64,000 bases of DNA from Amnibacterium sp. CER49 (GTDB lineage Bacteria; Actinomycetota; Actinomycetes; Actinomycetales; Microbacteriaceae): positions 62,001-126,000 of the forward strand of contig NZ_JARVWQ010000001.1 in NCBI RefSeq assembly GCF_029846255.1, in the 5' to 3' direction. Positions within the stretch are counted from its first letter, which is position 1, and the number at the start of each line of letters is the position of its first letter. Below are positions 8,161 to 15,898 of the stretch, one piece after another. The position numbers were made by a program, and so were the translations under genes. Under the pieces are notes generated by a model. The model had not been told where the DNA came from. It did no database searches and saw nothing but the letters and a program-made list of their open reading frames with translations.

Positions 8161-9081
8161 TCACGCGGGTCGGAGAAGCAACACCACGAGGGCCAGGACA
8201 CCCGCGACCACGCAGTAGACGGCGAACGGCAACAGGGTCTTGGTCCGGAAGTACCGGTCGAGGAAGGCGACGGCGAGCAGCGCGCCGATGAAGGAGGCGA
8301 CGCTTCCGGCGAGCATCTGCCCGCGGATCCCTGCCCCGAGCGGGCCGAGCAGGTCCGGGACCTTGAGCACGCCGGCGGCAAGGATCACCGGGGTCGCAAG
8401 CAGGAACGAGAACCGGGCGGCTTCGCGGTGCGTGAGTCCGGCCGCCATTCCGGCGACCATCACGACACCGGAGCGGCTGATGCCGGGCAGCAGGGCGAGG
8501 ATCTCGGTCGCACCGATGAGCACGCCACGGCGGATCGAGATACGCGAGATGGCCATGTCGTCCTCGACCGGGTTGCCCGGGGCGACGGCGAGCCCGTCGA
8601 CCGCCCGCTCCGCACGGGCGCCTCGGCGGCGGAGCCGCTCGCCGACGAAGAGGATCACCCCGTTGACCACGAGGAAGGCGGCCGCGGGCAGCGGCTTGCC
8701 GAGCACCGTGCGGAAGAGGTGCTCCAGGAGGAGTCCCGCGATACCGACCGGGATCGTCGCAAGGATCAGCAGCCAGATCATCTTCTCCGCGGTGGTCGCG
8801 ATGCGCCGATGACGGATCGAGGAGATCAGACCACCGATCAGCCGCAGCCAGTCGCGCCAGAAGAAGAGGATGAGGGCCAGAGCAGTGGCGACGTGCAGGC
8901 CCACGATGAACGCGAGGTACGGCGACTCCGGGGCGCTCACGCTCAAGTCCTTCGCCCACTGCCCTCCCACGAGCGCAGGGATGAGCACCGAGTGCCCGAG
9001 GCTCGAGACCGGGAACAGCTCCGAGACGCCTTGAAGGGCTCCCATGACGATCGCTTCGAGGTAGGTCATGTGGTGGTGCAT
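8161..9081 (-). CDS. uppP: Undecaprenyl-diphosphatase
   Basis: About 306 residues and seven to eight membrane helices. The two BacA/UppP signatures are present: LQGVSELFPVSSLGH near residues 16-30 and LLPGISRSGVVM near 198. The enzyme dephosphorylates undecaprenyl pyrophosphate to recycle the lipid carrier for peptidoglycan, and extra copies give bacitracin tolerance. The ATG at 9081 (MHHHMTYLEA) is preferred because GAAAGGG lies nine bases upstream; the ATG at 9069 is possible. The frame continues to 9330 but that part does not look like protein. Confidence 0.92.
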   Translation of the reverse strand: MHHHMTYLEAIVMGALQGVSELFPVSSLGHSVLIPALVGGQWAKDLSVSAPESPYLAFIVGLHVATALALILFFWRDWLRLIGGLISSIRHRRIATTAEKMIWLLILATIPVGIAGLLLEHLFRTVLGKPLPAAAFLVVNGVILFVGERLRRRGARAERAVDGLAVAPGNPVEDDMAISRISIRRGVLIGATEILALLPGISRSGVVMVAGMAAGLTHREAARFSFLLATPVILAAGVLKVPDLLGPLGAGIRGQMLAGSVASFIGALLAVAFLDRYFRTKTLLPFAVYCVVAGVLALVVLLLRPA

Positions 9082-9375
9082 GGTGGGAGCCCTTTCAGCT
9101 GGACCGTGCGGCGAAGGAGCGGCCCTGATCGGAGAGACCGGCCGACGCGGCGCTACTTCTACTGGCATCGTAGAAACCGGCGCCGCGCTGTGCCGACGCG
9201 ACATGCCCGTGGCAACGGGTCCGCGCGAACGGATGTCGCGAAATCGTGGCCGGCCTCCGCTCGGGGACGCCTGCCGTCGCTCGCCCGGCGTGGTTGCGAG
9301 ACGGCACGGATGGCGAGCGGCGAACCACACGAGAGCGCAGCGGGCCGTCGCTGCAGGGTGGAGCCGCGCACTGCG

Positions 9376-9525
9376 CCGTCCTACCGGCAGGGCTACGGCC
9401 GGTACACGTCGCCCCGGCTCGGGCGGGCGCGCATCGCGGCTGTGACGAGCGAACGCATCGAGGCGTGGGTCGCGGCGCTGGCGGGCGAGCGACGGTCCCC
9501 GGCGACGATTCGAAACCGTCCGTAG
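9376..9525 (+). pseudogene. Truncated tyrosine-recombinase N-terminal fragment
   Basis: About 49 residues read like the core-binding (SAM-like) domain of phage integrases: YTSPRLGRARIAAVTSERIEAWVAAL then RSPATIRN. The frame stops at a TAG at 9523-9525, inside the left 43-bp repeat. The catalytic half is missing. It is probably the remnant of an integrase from an element that used the same tRNA site, cut by a later recombination. The N-terminal boundary is not clear, and 9082-9375 shows nothing else recognisable. Confidence 0.5.
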
Positions 9526-9564
9526 GGCGGACGGGACTTGAACCCGTGACCGACGGATTATGAG
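9522..9564 (+). repeat. Attachment-site repeat, distal copy of tRNA(CAT) 3' half
   Basis: 43 bp identical to 12307-12349, which covers the tRNA 3' end through the anticodon loop. It marks the far end of a 2.8-kb island integrated at the 3' end of the tRNA. The match ends one base after the TTATGAG of the anticodon region. Confidence 0.85.
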
Positions 9565-9701
9565 GTCCGAGGCTGCCGGAATTGGCCTGTTTCAGCTCGG
9601 CAGTGTTGCAGCTCCCCCGGTGGGCGGCTCCTTTCGGAGCACAACACGTCTCGACAAGGCCAGCACCGGCGTAGGTCCGTTCCCTGTCCGCTTCCTGTCC
9701 G

Positions 9702-10661
9702 GTGTCGGTGGCCCCTGTGACCGTGGGCACCGTGAGCGCCAACCGAACCGCCCCCGTGTTCCGCACCGCTCCCGAGCTGACCCACCAGCTCCGCCGGGTC
9801 ATCGACCTGTTTCCGAAGATCACGGGTCGGGCGCTCGAGATACCAGCGGACCGGGCGGAGCCGGTGAACCTCGCGCTCGTCTACGCTTTCGCGGCGCACA
9901 CGGTGGAGATGGCCCGTGGCGCGCTGGCGCTCTACGCCGCCGGGCTGCCGTTCGCGGCGGTTCCGGTCATGCGCACCGCGATGGAATGCGCCATGACCGC
10001 AGCCTGGCTATCCGTCGCGCCCGAACAGACCCGCAGCTTTCTCTACGCGGGCGCGGTCGACCGGCGTAAGGCGCTCAACGACATGGCCGCGCTGCGCCTC
10101 GTCGACGTCGAGGAGGCGCTTGCGGAAGCGCGCGAGCTCGTGACCGAGCTCAAGGCGGACGAGACGGATGCGGGCCGACTGATCCGTCTCCGGATGGAGG
10201 AGCTCGCCGGCGGAGCGGCGCTGCACGTCGACTACCGCGTGCTGTCCGGCCTGTCGCATCCCTCGCCGCTCATGGCCGACGAGTGGCTCGAGCAGGTCGA
10301 GCAGTCTGCAGCCGCACCGCTCGGACTCGGGTTCCGGGAGCGACCGGGCCTAACGCCGGCGTGGACGACGGCCGGCCTCGGGATCCTGCTGTGCATGGTC
10401 GTCCACGCCGAGACCGCACTCGACTCGATCCTGCCAAAGCCGCGCGCACAGAGTCAGCTCCGCACGCTCGCGCGCCAACTCGGCATCAGCGACACCATCC
10501 GACTCGCCGAGGACAGCGCCGGCACTACTGCGGATGCGCCGCCTGAATCAGCAGGCCGAGGCCAGCGAGAAGCCAAGGCAGAGCGCCCAGCACGAACCCC
10601 CAGGCAGCAGTCTTACGACGGCCGAGCCGCTGCGCGCGGCCGAGGCCGACCCACCCACTGA
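9702..10661 (+). CDS. Hypothetical island protein, DUF5677-like
   Basis: 319 residues if the first GTG is used; several in-frame GTG codons follow within 40 bases, so the start is uncertain. The protein is largely helical. Features include MRTAMECAMTAAWLS near residue 90 and YRVLSGLSHPS near 178, a pattern seen in DUF5677/DUF6988-type proteins of unknown function. The last 45 residues are low complexity and overlap tail-to-tail with the DUF2510 gene on the other strand. It is cargo of the tRNA(CAT) island. A defence role is possible but unproven. Confidence 0.55.
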   Translation: MSVAPVTVGTVSANRTAPVFRTAPELTHQLRRVIDLFPKITGRALEIPADRAEPVNLALVYAFAAHTVEMARGALALYAAGLPFAAVPVMRTAMECAMTAAWLSVAPEQTRSFLYAGAVDRRKALNDMAALRLVDVEEALAEARELVTELKADETDAGRLIRLRMEELAGGAALHVDYRVLSGLSHPSPLMADEWLEQVEQSAAAPLGLGFRERPGLTPAWTTAGLGILLCMVVHAETALDSILPKPRAQSQLRTLARQLGISDTIRLAEDSAGTTADAPPESAGRGQREAKAERPARTPRQQSYDGRAAARGRGRPTH

Positions 10662-10908
10662 TCAGCGCAACCAGGGCCACCGGCAGTGCGAGGAAGATTC
10701 CGATGACGGTGAGCGTGAGGCAGGCGTCGATGATGCCGAAGACCAGAGCGACGACGGCCGCGCTGTTGCGCGCGGCGGGTGCTACCGGAGCGGCAACGGC
10801 GGGCTGACGGAAGTCCTCCCAGTCGGAGCCGTTCCAGTAGCGCAGCATCGCCGGGTTGCCGGGCTCGGGGTACCAGCCGGGGTTGGCGGCGGGCGCGTTC
10901 GTCGTCAT
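10525..10908 (-). CDS. DUF2510 membrane protein
   Basis: 127 residues from ATG at 10908. The N-terminal NPGWYPEPG...LRYWNGSDW is a DUF2510 signature. A Pro/Ala linker and two to three membrane helices (AAVVALVFGIIDACLTL; LPVALVALISGWVGL; WGFVLGALPWLLAGLG) follow. DUF2510 modules are frequent in actinobacterial membrane proteins and their role is unknown. It overlaps the 3' end of the convergent hypothetical gene by about 137 bp. Confidence 0.7.
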   Translation of the reverse strand: MTTNAPAANPGWYPEPGNPAMLRYWNGSDWEDFRQPAVAAPVAPAARNSAAVVALVFGIIDACLTLTVIGIFLALPVALVALISGWVGLGRAQRLGRRKTAAWGFVLGALPWLLAGLGLLIQAAHPQ

Positions 10909-10983
10909 GGTCCGGAGCGTAGGGGCTGCGTACCGCATCAAACAGGAGCGTTGGGGCGCTGTGGATTACTTGTCGCGGAGGTT

Positions 10984-11175
10984 CTAGTCGCGCGCGGCCT
11001 CGAGGTCGAGCAGCTCGCGCTGCTGCCCTCGCAGGTGGTTGCCGATGAGCTCCGCTGCCCCTAGCTGCTCCTGCTGGAAGGCGTCGCGCTCGATTCGCTC
11101 GTGCTCGTCGCGCTCAGCTGCGGAAGGGAAGCGCTGGCCGCAGAGGAAGCAGGCGGGCTGACCGAGCTGGGACAG
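10984..11175 (-). CDS. Small C2H-type zinc-finger-like ORF without standard start
   Basis: A frame of about 60 residues contains CFLCGQRFPSAAERDEHERIERD, a Cys-x2-Cys-x12-His arrangement like half of a C2H2 finger, followed by a Gln/Glu-rich helix. The frame is open to 11391 but has no ATG, GTG or TTG; only CTG codons (for example 11175) could start it. It may be the decayed end of a gene or use an unusual start. It lies between the DUF2510 gene and the gene at 11375-11965. Confidence 0.3.
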   Translation of the reverse strand: MSQLGQPACFLCGQRFPSAAERDEHERIERDAFQQEQLGAAELIGNHLRGQQRELLDLEAARD

Positions 11176-11374
11176 CCGGAGAGTGCGTGGTGCGGTCGTC
11201 GTCGTCTCCGTTCTCGGAGTGCTGCTCGGAGCGGTCTGCGTCGGCGGCGAGGGCAGCGCCCTGTTGCCTCGCCCACACCCCCCTACCCTCCGCTTTCGGT
11301 CACGAGCGGGCGGTCCCCATACGCTGCCCGTCGCGGCGTGCGGCCGGAAAATCGCGAAAATCGGGACCGCCTCG

Positions 11375-11965
11375 CTACTCGGGGTCGATGATCAGGAAGC
11401 CGTTCGCTTCCCTGTAGTGGCCCTGCATGATGCGAAGCCAACCCTCGTGCTTCTCCGGTCGCCTGCGGTGGCCAGATCCGCCCGCGTCCGGAGACGTGTC
11501 GAGCCACAGCCACCACACCGCCTGAATCCGGTACTTCGCATCGATGAGCTGCTCGCACGCGGCCTCAAGGTCGCCCGGACGCAGGACCGGGTTGGTAGCT
11601 CGGCCGACCGCGGCCTTCGCCCACGGAACGATCATCCCGGTCCAGCCGCCCTGGCCCTCGGTCGGCCACCAGGCGTTGTGGATAATCGAGTTCCGCCGCC
11701 GATGTGCTGTGGCAGCAAACGCCAGCGCGCTTTTCACCGCCTCCCAGACTTCCGTGGACAGTCGGACTACCTCGAGCATGGTTCGGCAGCCCTCGATCAA
11801 ACGGCCGAGCTCGTCCGGTGCCACGTAGGCCGCATAACCTCCGGGCAGCACCAGCGACAGGTAGAGCTGATGGACGACGAGGTGGAGCTCCGCGTCGGCT
11901 ATCGAGACGCGGCCGACGCCCCGCTCGAGCAACTCGCGAGACAGCTGCGGGGGCGGGTCGCTCAC
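11375..11965 (-). CDS. Hypothetical protein with HEPN-like RNSIIH motif
   Basis: 196 residues, GTG start at 11965. It is mostly helical, with RRRNSIIHNAWWP near residue 90. R-x4-H followed by a bulky residue is the arrangement of the HEPN ribonuclease active site (Rx4-6H), found in many toxins and abortive-infection proteins. It carries no other recognised domain. It is divergent from the HTH protein at 11984 (18 bp apart), so the two may share regulatory DNA. The nuclease assignment is inference from one motif. Confidence 0.5.
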   Translation of the reverse strand: MSDPPPQLSRELLERGVGRVSIADAELHLVVHQLYLSLVLPGGYAAYVAPDELGRLIEGCRTMLEVVRLSTEVWEAVKSALAFAATAHRRRNSIIHNAWWPTEGQGGWTGMIVPWAKAAVGRATNPVLRPGDLEAACEQLIDAKYRIQAVWWLWLDTSPDAGGSGHRRRPEKHEGWLRIMQGHYREANGFLIIDPE

Positions 11966-11983
11966 AGGCCGACGCTAGCCGGG

Positions 11984-12310
11984 GTGGGACACAAACCGTA
12001 TGAGCGATGCCCACCAACTGCCCCCAGGGCCGGCAACGGCCACCAGCGCCAGCGCGCCGACGCCGCGCAGCGAGCACAGCGCGCGTGGGCCCTGCGCGTG
12101 GCCGGCGCGACCTGGGAGCAGGTAGCCAAGTTCGTTGGGTTCTCGGACGCCTCGACGGCCCAGCGCGCCGTGCGGAACTTCTTCGGCGAGACGCCGCAGC
12201 AGGACCGCGAGGAGCTGCGGCACCTCTTGCGCCAGCGTGGCGAGGTCCTGTGGCGGCAGGCCCGGCGCGACATGCTTGAGTCTCGTCCCGGCGCGGGGTT
12301 CCGCGAGTAG
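11984..12310 (+). CDS. Helix-turn-helix protein ending in the att repeat
   Basis: About 108 residues from GTG at 11984 (no convincing ribosome site). Residues about 35-65 (RAWALRVAGATWEQVAKFVGFSDASTAQRAVRNFF) form a recognisable HTH like those of small actinophage and island DNA-binding proteins, followed by a basic helix. Its TAG stop (12308-12310) overlaps the right attachment repeat and the last base of the tRNA gene. The native C-terminus may therefore have been altered by integration. It may regulate the divergent HEPN-like gene. Confidence 0.5.
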   Translation: MGHKPYERCPPTAPRAGNGHQRQRADAAQRAQRAWALRVAGATWEQVAKFVGFSDASTAQRAVRNFFGETPQQDREELRHLLRQRGEVLWRQARRDMLESRPGAGFRE

Positions 12311-12349
12311 GGCGGACGGGACTTGAACCCGTGACCGACGGATTATGAG
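12307..12349 (+). repeat. Attachment-site repeat inside tRNA(CAT)
   Basis: 43 bp identical to 9522-9564. It covers the 3' half of the tRNA from the anticodon loop to the discriminator plus one base, the usual target of tyrosine integrases. Confidence 0.85.
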
Positions 12350-12381
12350 TCCGCTGCTCTAACCGGCTGAGCTACCGCCCC
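12308..12381 (-). tRNA. tRNA with CAT anticodon (Met or Ile2)
   Basis: The 74-nt cloverleaf reads on the minus strand with GTAGCTCAG D-arm start, anticodon loop CTCATAA and T-loop TTCAAGT. The CAT anticodon fits elongator Met or, with lysidine, Ile2; sequence alone does not decide. CCA is not encoded. The first pair of the acceptor is G-U, which may reflect replacement of the 3' end by the island. Confidence 0.9.
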
Positions 12382-12425
12382 GCCGCTCACCCTAGCCGGG
12401 AGCGCCGTCTCCCTAGGCTGGCGCG

Positions 12426-13220
12426 GTGAGCGACTCGTTCCTCGACCTCGGCAGCGCCCGGCTCGCCTACTCGCTCGAGGGCGGCGACCGCGGCCGGATG
12501 CTCGTCGCGCTGCACGGGCTCACCTCCTCCCGTGCGGTCGAGGAGGCGGGGCCGTTCCGCTGGTCGGCGCTCGCGTCGCCCGACCGGCGCCTGCTGCGCT
12601 ACGACGCCCGCGCGCACGGCCGCTCCACCGGGCGGCTCGAGGCGGACGACTACCGCTGGGATGCGCTTGCGCAGGACCTGTTCGCGCTGCTCGACGAGGT
12701 GGCCGCGACCGGACCCATCGACGCGCTCGGTGTCTCCATGGGCGTCGGCACCCTCCTCTGGGCGGCGACCGAGCGCCCCGAGCGGTTCCGACGGCTCGTG
12801 CTCGTGATCCCGCCGACGGCGTGGGCGACCAGGGCTGCGCAGGGCGCGGTCTACGAGGCCGGAGCGCGGTTCATCGAGGAGCGCGGGCTCGACGCCTTCG
12901 TCCACGGCAGCGCGGCGCTGCCGCCGCTGCCGATCCTCGAGGCCGGCGGCTGGTGGCCGACGCCGCCGCCGGATGTGCGGGAGGACCTGCTGCCGACCGT
13001 GCTGCGAGGTGCGGCGCGCACCGACTTCCCGTCCGAGGACGCGGTCGCGGCCCTGCCGCACGAGGTGCTGCTGCTGCCGTGGCCGGACGACCCGGGCCAC
13101 CCGGTCTCGACCGCGCAGCGGCTCGCCGAGCTGCTCCCGCACGCGGCCCTCGAGGTCGCCCGGACCCCGGCCGCTCTGAGGGCCTGGCCGGAACGGATCG
13201 CGGCGTTCCTCGACGTCTGA
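12426..13220 (+). CDS. Alpha/beta-fold hydrolase
   Basis: 264 residues from a GTG at 12426. The nucleophile elbow GVSMGVG near residue 102 gives Ser, the oxyanion segment LHGLTSSR is near 32, and a His in DPGHP near 222 could complete the triad. The substrate cannot be predicted. It ends 6 bp from the stop of the convergent pspA-type gene. Confidence 0.8.
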   Translation: MSDSFLDLGSARLAYSLEGGDRGRMLVALHGLTSSRAVEEAGPFRWSALASPDRRLLRYDARAHGRSTGRLEADDYRWDALAQDLFALLDEVAATGPIDALGVSMGVGTLLWAATERPERFRRLVLVIPPTAWATRAAQGAVYEAGARFIEERGLDAFVHGSAALPPLPILEAGGWWPTPPPDVREDLLPTVLRGAARTDFPSEDAVAALPHEVLLLPWPDDPGHPVSTAQRLAELLPHAALEVARTPAALRAWPERIAAFLDV

Positions 13221-13226
13221 GCGGCG

Positions 13227-14000
13227 TCAGCCCGTCGGCTGCTCGTCGCCGGAGGGCGCCCGGCCGATGCTGAGCCAGCCGGACCCGCCGCCGACCGCGC
13301 CCCGGCGGCGCTGCTCGCGCATCGCCTGCAGCTGCCGCTCGATGTCGGCCGACGACCGCCCCTTCGCGAGCTGGTGGTCGAGGTCCTCGTCGGGCGTGGC
13401 CGTCTGGTCCTGCACCACACCGCGGGCGATGAGGTCGTCGGTGGCGGCGGCGCGCGCCTGCATCTGGCGCACCTTGTCCTTCGCCTGGTCGACCGCGCGC
13501 CCCACGCCGTTCAGGTCACCGCTGATGCCGGCGACGCTCTCGTTCGCCTTCACCTGCGCGGCCGAGGCGGTGTAGGTCGCCTTCAGCGTCTCCTTCTGCG
13601 TGCGGAAGGCGGCGACCCGCGCCGACATGCGCCGCTCGTTCTCGACGAGCCGCTCCTCCTGCTGCGACAGCGTCTCGAACTGGCCGCGCAGCTGCACGAT
13701 CTCCTGCTCGAGACCCGACCGGCGCTCGAGGGCGATGCGGGCGAGGTCCTCGCGGCCCTGATCCATCGCCTCCTGCGCCTGGTCGCCGAGCCGCTCGTAG
13801 CGGGCCCCGATCTCCTCGCCCTGCAGCTCGAGCCGCTTGCGCGCGGTGGCGACCTCGGCGAGACCGCGGCGCAGCTGCGCGAGCAGGTCGAGCTGGCGGT
13901 CGTAGCTGTCGTCGAGCGACTCGCGCGGGTCGTCGAGCCGGTCGAGCGCGCGGTTCGCCTTGATGCGGAACAGGTTCCGCATGCGGGTGCCGAGGTTCAT
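13227..14000 (-). CDS. pspA: PspA/IM30-family membrane-stress protein
   Basis: 257 residues, almost entirely coiled coil. It starts MNLGTRMRNLFRIKANRALDRLDDPRESLD, the PspA N-terminal amphipathic helix and first hairpin. A Gly-rich tail (GGGSGWLSIGRAP) ends it. PspA/IM30 proteins form ESCRT-III-like scaffolds that maintain the cytoplasmic membrane under envelope stress. Its ATG overlaps the stop of the upstream membrane protein by one base (TGATG), so the two form a unit. Confidence 0.88.
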   Translation of the reverse strand: MNLGTRMRNLFRIKANRALDRLDDPRESLDDSYDRQLDLLAQLRRGLAEVATARKRLELQGEEIGARYERLGDQAQEAMDQGREDLARIALERRSGLEQEIVQLRGQFETLSQQEERLVENERRMSARVAAFRTQKETLKATYTASAAQVKANESVAGISGDLNGVGRAVDQAKDKVRQMQARAAATDDLIARGVVQDQTATPDEDLDHQLAKGRSSADIERQLQAMREQRRRGAVGGGSGWLSIGRAPSGDEQPTG

Positions 14001-14614
14001 CAGATCGCTCCCTTGGTCCAGGTGGGCGGGGTGGGCAGCCCGCTCGGGTCGCGCAGCCGGTCCTGGCCCGCGCGCAGCGCGGCGACCTCGCGCGCCACAT
14101 CGGCACGGAGCTCGCTCATCGCGCCGTCGGAGGCGGCCTGCAGCCCGGCGGCGACGGCGGCGCGCAGGTCGCGCACGAGCTCGACGAGCTCGCCGACCCG
14201 CTGCCGGAGCGCCGGCAGGGCGGCGCGGAGCCGGTCGCGGTCGTCCTCGTCCTGCAGCACCCGCAGGTGCTGGTCGACGACGCGGGCCTCGGCCTGGATG
14301 CGCTTGAAGAGCGCGGGCGCCTCACCGGGGAAGCCGGAGCGCGTGTCCGCCGTGCCGATCGCGGTGCGGCCGCCCTCGACGGCCTGCAGCAGGTCGAGCC
14401 GCAGCCGGACGACGTCGCGGCGCGGCCCGGTCTCGCGGATCATCCGCATCCGCAGCGAGGCGGCGGTCACCGACGCGCTGCGCCGGACCCGGCGCAGGGC
14501 GACCACGGCCGAGGTCACCGCGGCGCCGACCACGACGGTCGCGCTCGCGCCGCCGATCAGCAGCGTGTCGAGCACGGCCGTCCCGACGGAGACGTCCATC
14601 AGCGTGCCGATCAT
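14000..14614 (-). CDS. Membrane-anchored coiled-coil protein coupled to PspA
   Basis: 204 residues. An N-terminal helix (about 8-45, VLDTLLIGGASATVVVGAAV) anchors the protein, followed by a charged Leu/Ala/Arg-rich coiled coil facing the cytoplasm. No named domain is recognised. Translational coupling to pspA (TGATG) suggests it is a membrane partner or regulator of PspA, comparable in position but not visibly in sequence to PspM-type partners of other actinobacteria. Confidence 0.6.
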   Translation of the reverse strand: MIGTLMDVSVGTAVLDTLLIGGASATVVVGAAVTSAVVALRRVRRSASVTAASLRMRMIRETGPRRDVVRLRLDLLQAVEGGRTAIGTADTRSGFPGEAPALFKRIQAEARVVDQHLRVLQDEDDRDRLRAALPALRQRVGELVELVRDLRAAVAAGLQAASDGAMSELRADVAREVAALRAGQDRLRDPSGLPTPPTWTKGAI

Positions 14615-14668
14615 CGCGACCCTCGAGCCATGCGGGCAGGGTACGCCGGTCCGCTCGGGGCGATGCGT

Positions 14669-15898
14669 CTACTGCGCGAGCCGGAGACGGGCCGCGACGA
14701 CCGACTGGGCCGCCGCGCGCAGCTTCGTCGCGAAGCCCGGGTCCGCGGTCGCCTTCGCGGTGAGCGCGTCCGACATCGGCCCCATGTCCTCAGGCACGAT
14801 GTCGAGGACGAGGTCGCCGCCGGCGTCGACGAAGCGCACCGCCCGCTCCCCCGGCGACCAGGCCTTCAGGGCGACGGCCGCGCCCACGTCGTCGGTCATG
14901 ACGACGCCGGAGAAGCCGAGCCGGGTGCGGAGCAGGTCGCCGATCACGACCGGCGAGAACACCGCCGGGCGACCGGGGTCGATCTTCGTGTAGGTCGCGC
15001 TCGAGATCATCACCGCGGCCGCGCCGGCGGCGATACCCGCTTCGAACGACCGCAGCCGCGGGCTCGTCTCCGTGATCGTGTCGTCGACGACCTGCGCCGT
15101 GGTGTCGGTGTTCGCGGTGACGCACCCGAGACCCGGGAAATGCTTCACCGTGGTGGCGACGCCGCCCTGCGCGAAGCCCCGGACCGCTGCGGCGACGGAG
15201 GTCGCGGCCGCAGCGGGGTCGTCGCTGTACTGGCGGTCGAGCGCGGCCACCGGCGGGTTCGTGATGCCGGGGCACGGGGTGTCGGCGACCGGGGCGAGGT
15301 CCAGGTCGACGCCGGCGCGACGGAGGGCGCTCCCCCAGGTGGCGGCGGACGCCGTGAGCCGGCCCGCGCCCCACGTGCCTTGGGTGACCGCACTCGGGAT
15401 CGCGCCGAAGTCGGCGCCCTGGAGCACCTGCACCTCGCCGCCCTCCTGGTCGGTGGCGACGAGGAGCGGCAGCCCGGCGGGCGCGGCGGCCTGAGCGGCG
15501 GACACCGCGCTGCCGACCGTCGCGACGCTCGCGGTGCTGCGCCCGCGCACCATGACGCCGCCGAGCGCATAGCGCCGGACGACGCCGGCCAGACCCGGCA
15601 GCTCGTCGACGGTACCGGCGGTCATGAGCACGGTGCCCGCCTGCTGCCGCGCCGTCATGCCGCCGACGATCGCGGCGGCGCGGCCCGCGATCGTCGTCGC
15701 GCTGGGCGACGGGGTCGCCACCGGCGGGGCGACCGTCGCGGTGGGCACGGTCGGCGCCGGGGTGGCGGTCACCCTCGCAGAGGGCGTCGAGCGGCTCGGC
15801 GCCGGTCCGCTGCACGCCGCGAGCGGCAGCAGCAGGAGCCCGGCGGCCGCGACCCGGAGGACGGCGGGCGCGCGTCGGCGACCCCGGGGCGCGCTCAA
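14669..15898 (-). CDS. GH3 family lipoprotein, beta-N-acetylhexosaminidase-like
   Basis: 409 residues. The TTG at 15898 is chosen because it overlaps the upstream TGA (TTGA) and gives MSAPRGRRR followed by a lipobox LPLAAC. A Thr/Pro-rich linker to about residue 60 precedes the GH3 domain, with ATDQEGGEVQVL near 160, TTVKHFPGLG near 240 and the nucleophile Asp in VVMTDDVGA near 330. NagZ-type enzymes remove N-acetylglucosamine from peptidoglycan fragments. The lipoprotein form would act at the outer face of the membrane. Confidence 0.85.
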   Translation of the reverse strand: MSAPRGRRRAPAVLRVAAAGLLLLPLAACSGPAPSRSTPSARVTATPAPTVPTATVAPPVATPSPSATTIAGRAAAIVGGMTARQQAGTVLMTAGTVDELPGLAGVVRRYALGGVMVRGRSTASVATVGSAVSAAQAAAPAGLPLLVATDQEGGEVQVLQGADFGAIPSAVTQGTWGAGRLTASAATWGSALRRAGVDLDLAPVADTPCPGITNPPVAALDRQYSDDPAAAATSVAAAVRGFAQGGVATTVKHFPGLGCVTANTDTTAQVVDDTITETSPRLRSFEAGIAAGAAAVMISSATYTKIDPGRPAVFSPVVIGDLLRTRLGFSGVVMTDDVGAAVALKAWSPGERAVRFVDAGGDLVLDIVPEDMGPMSDALTAKATADPGFATKLRAAAQSVVAARLRLAQ

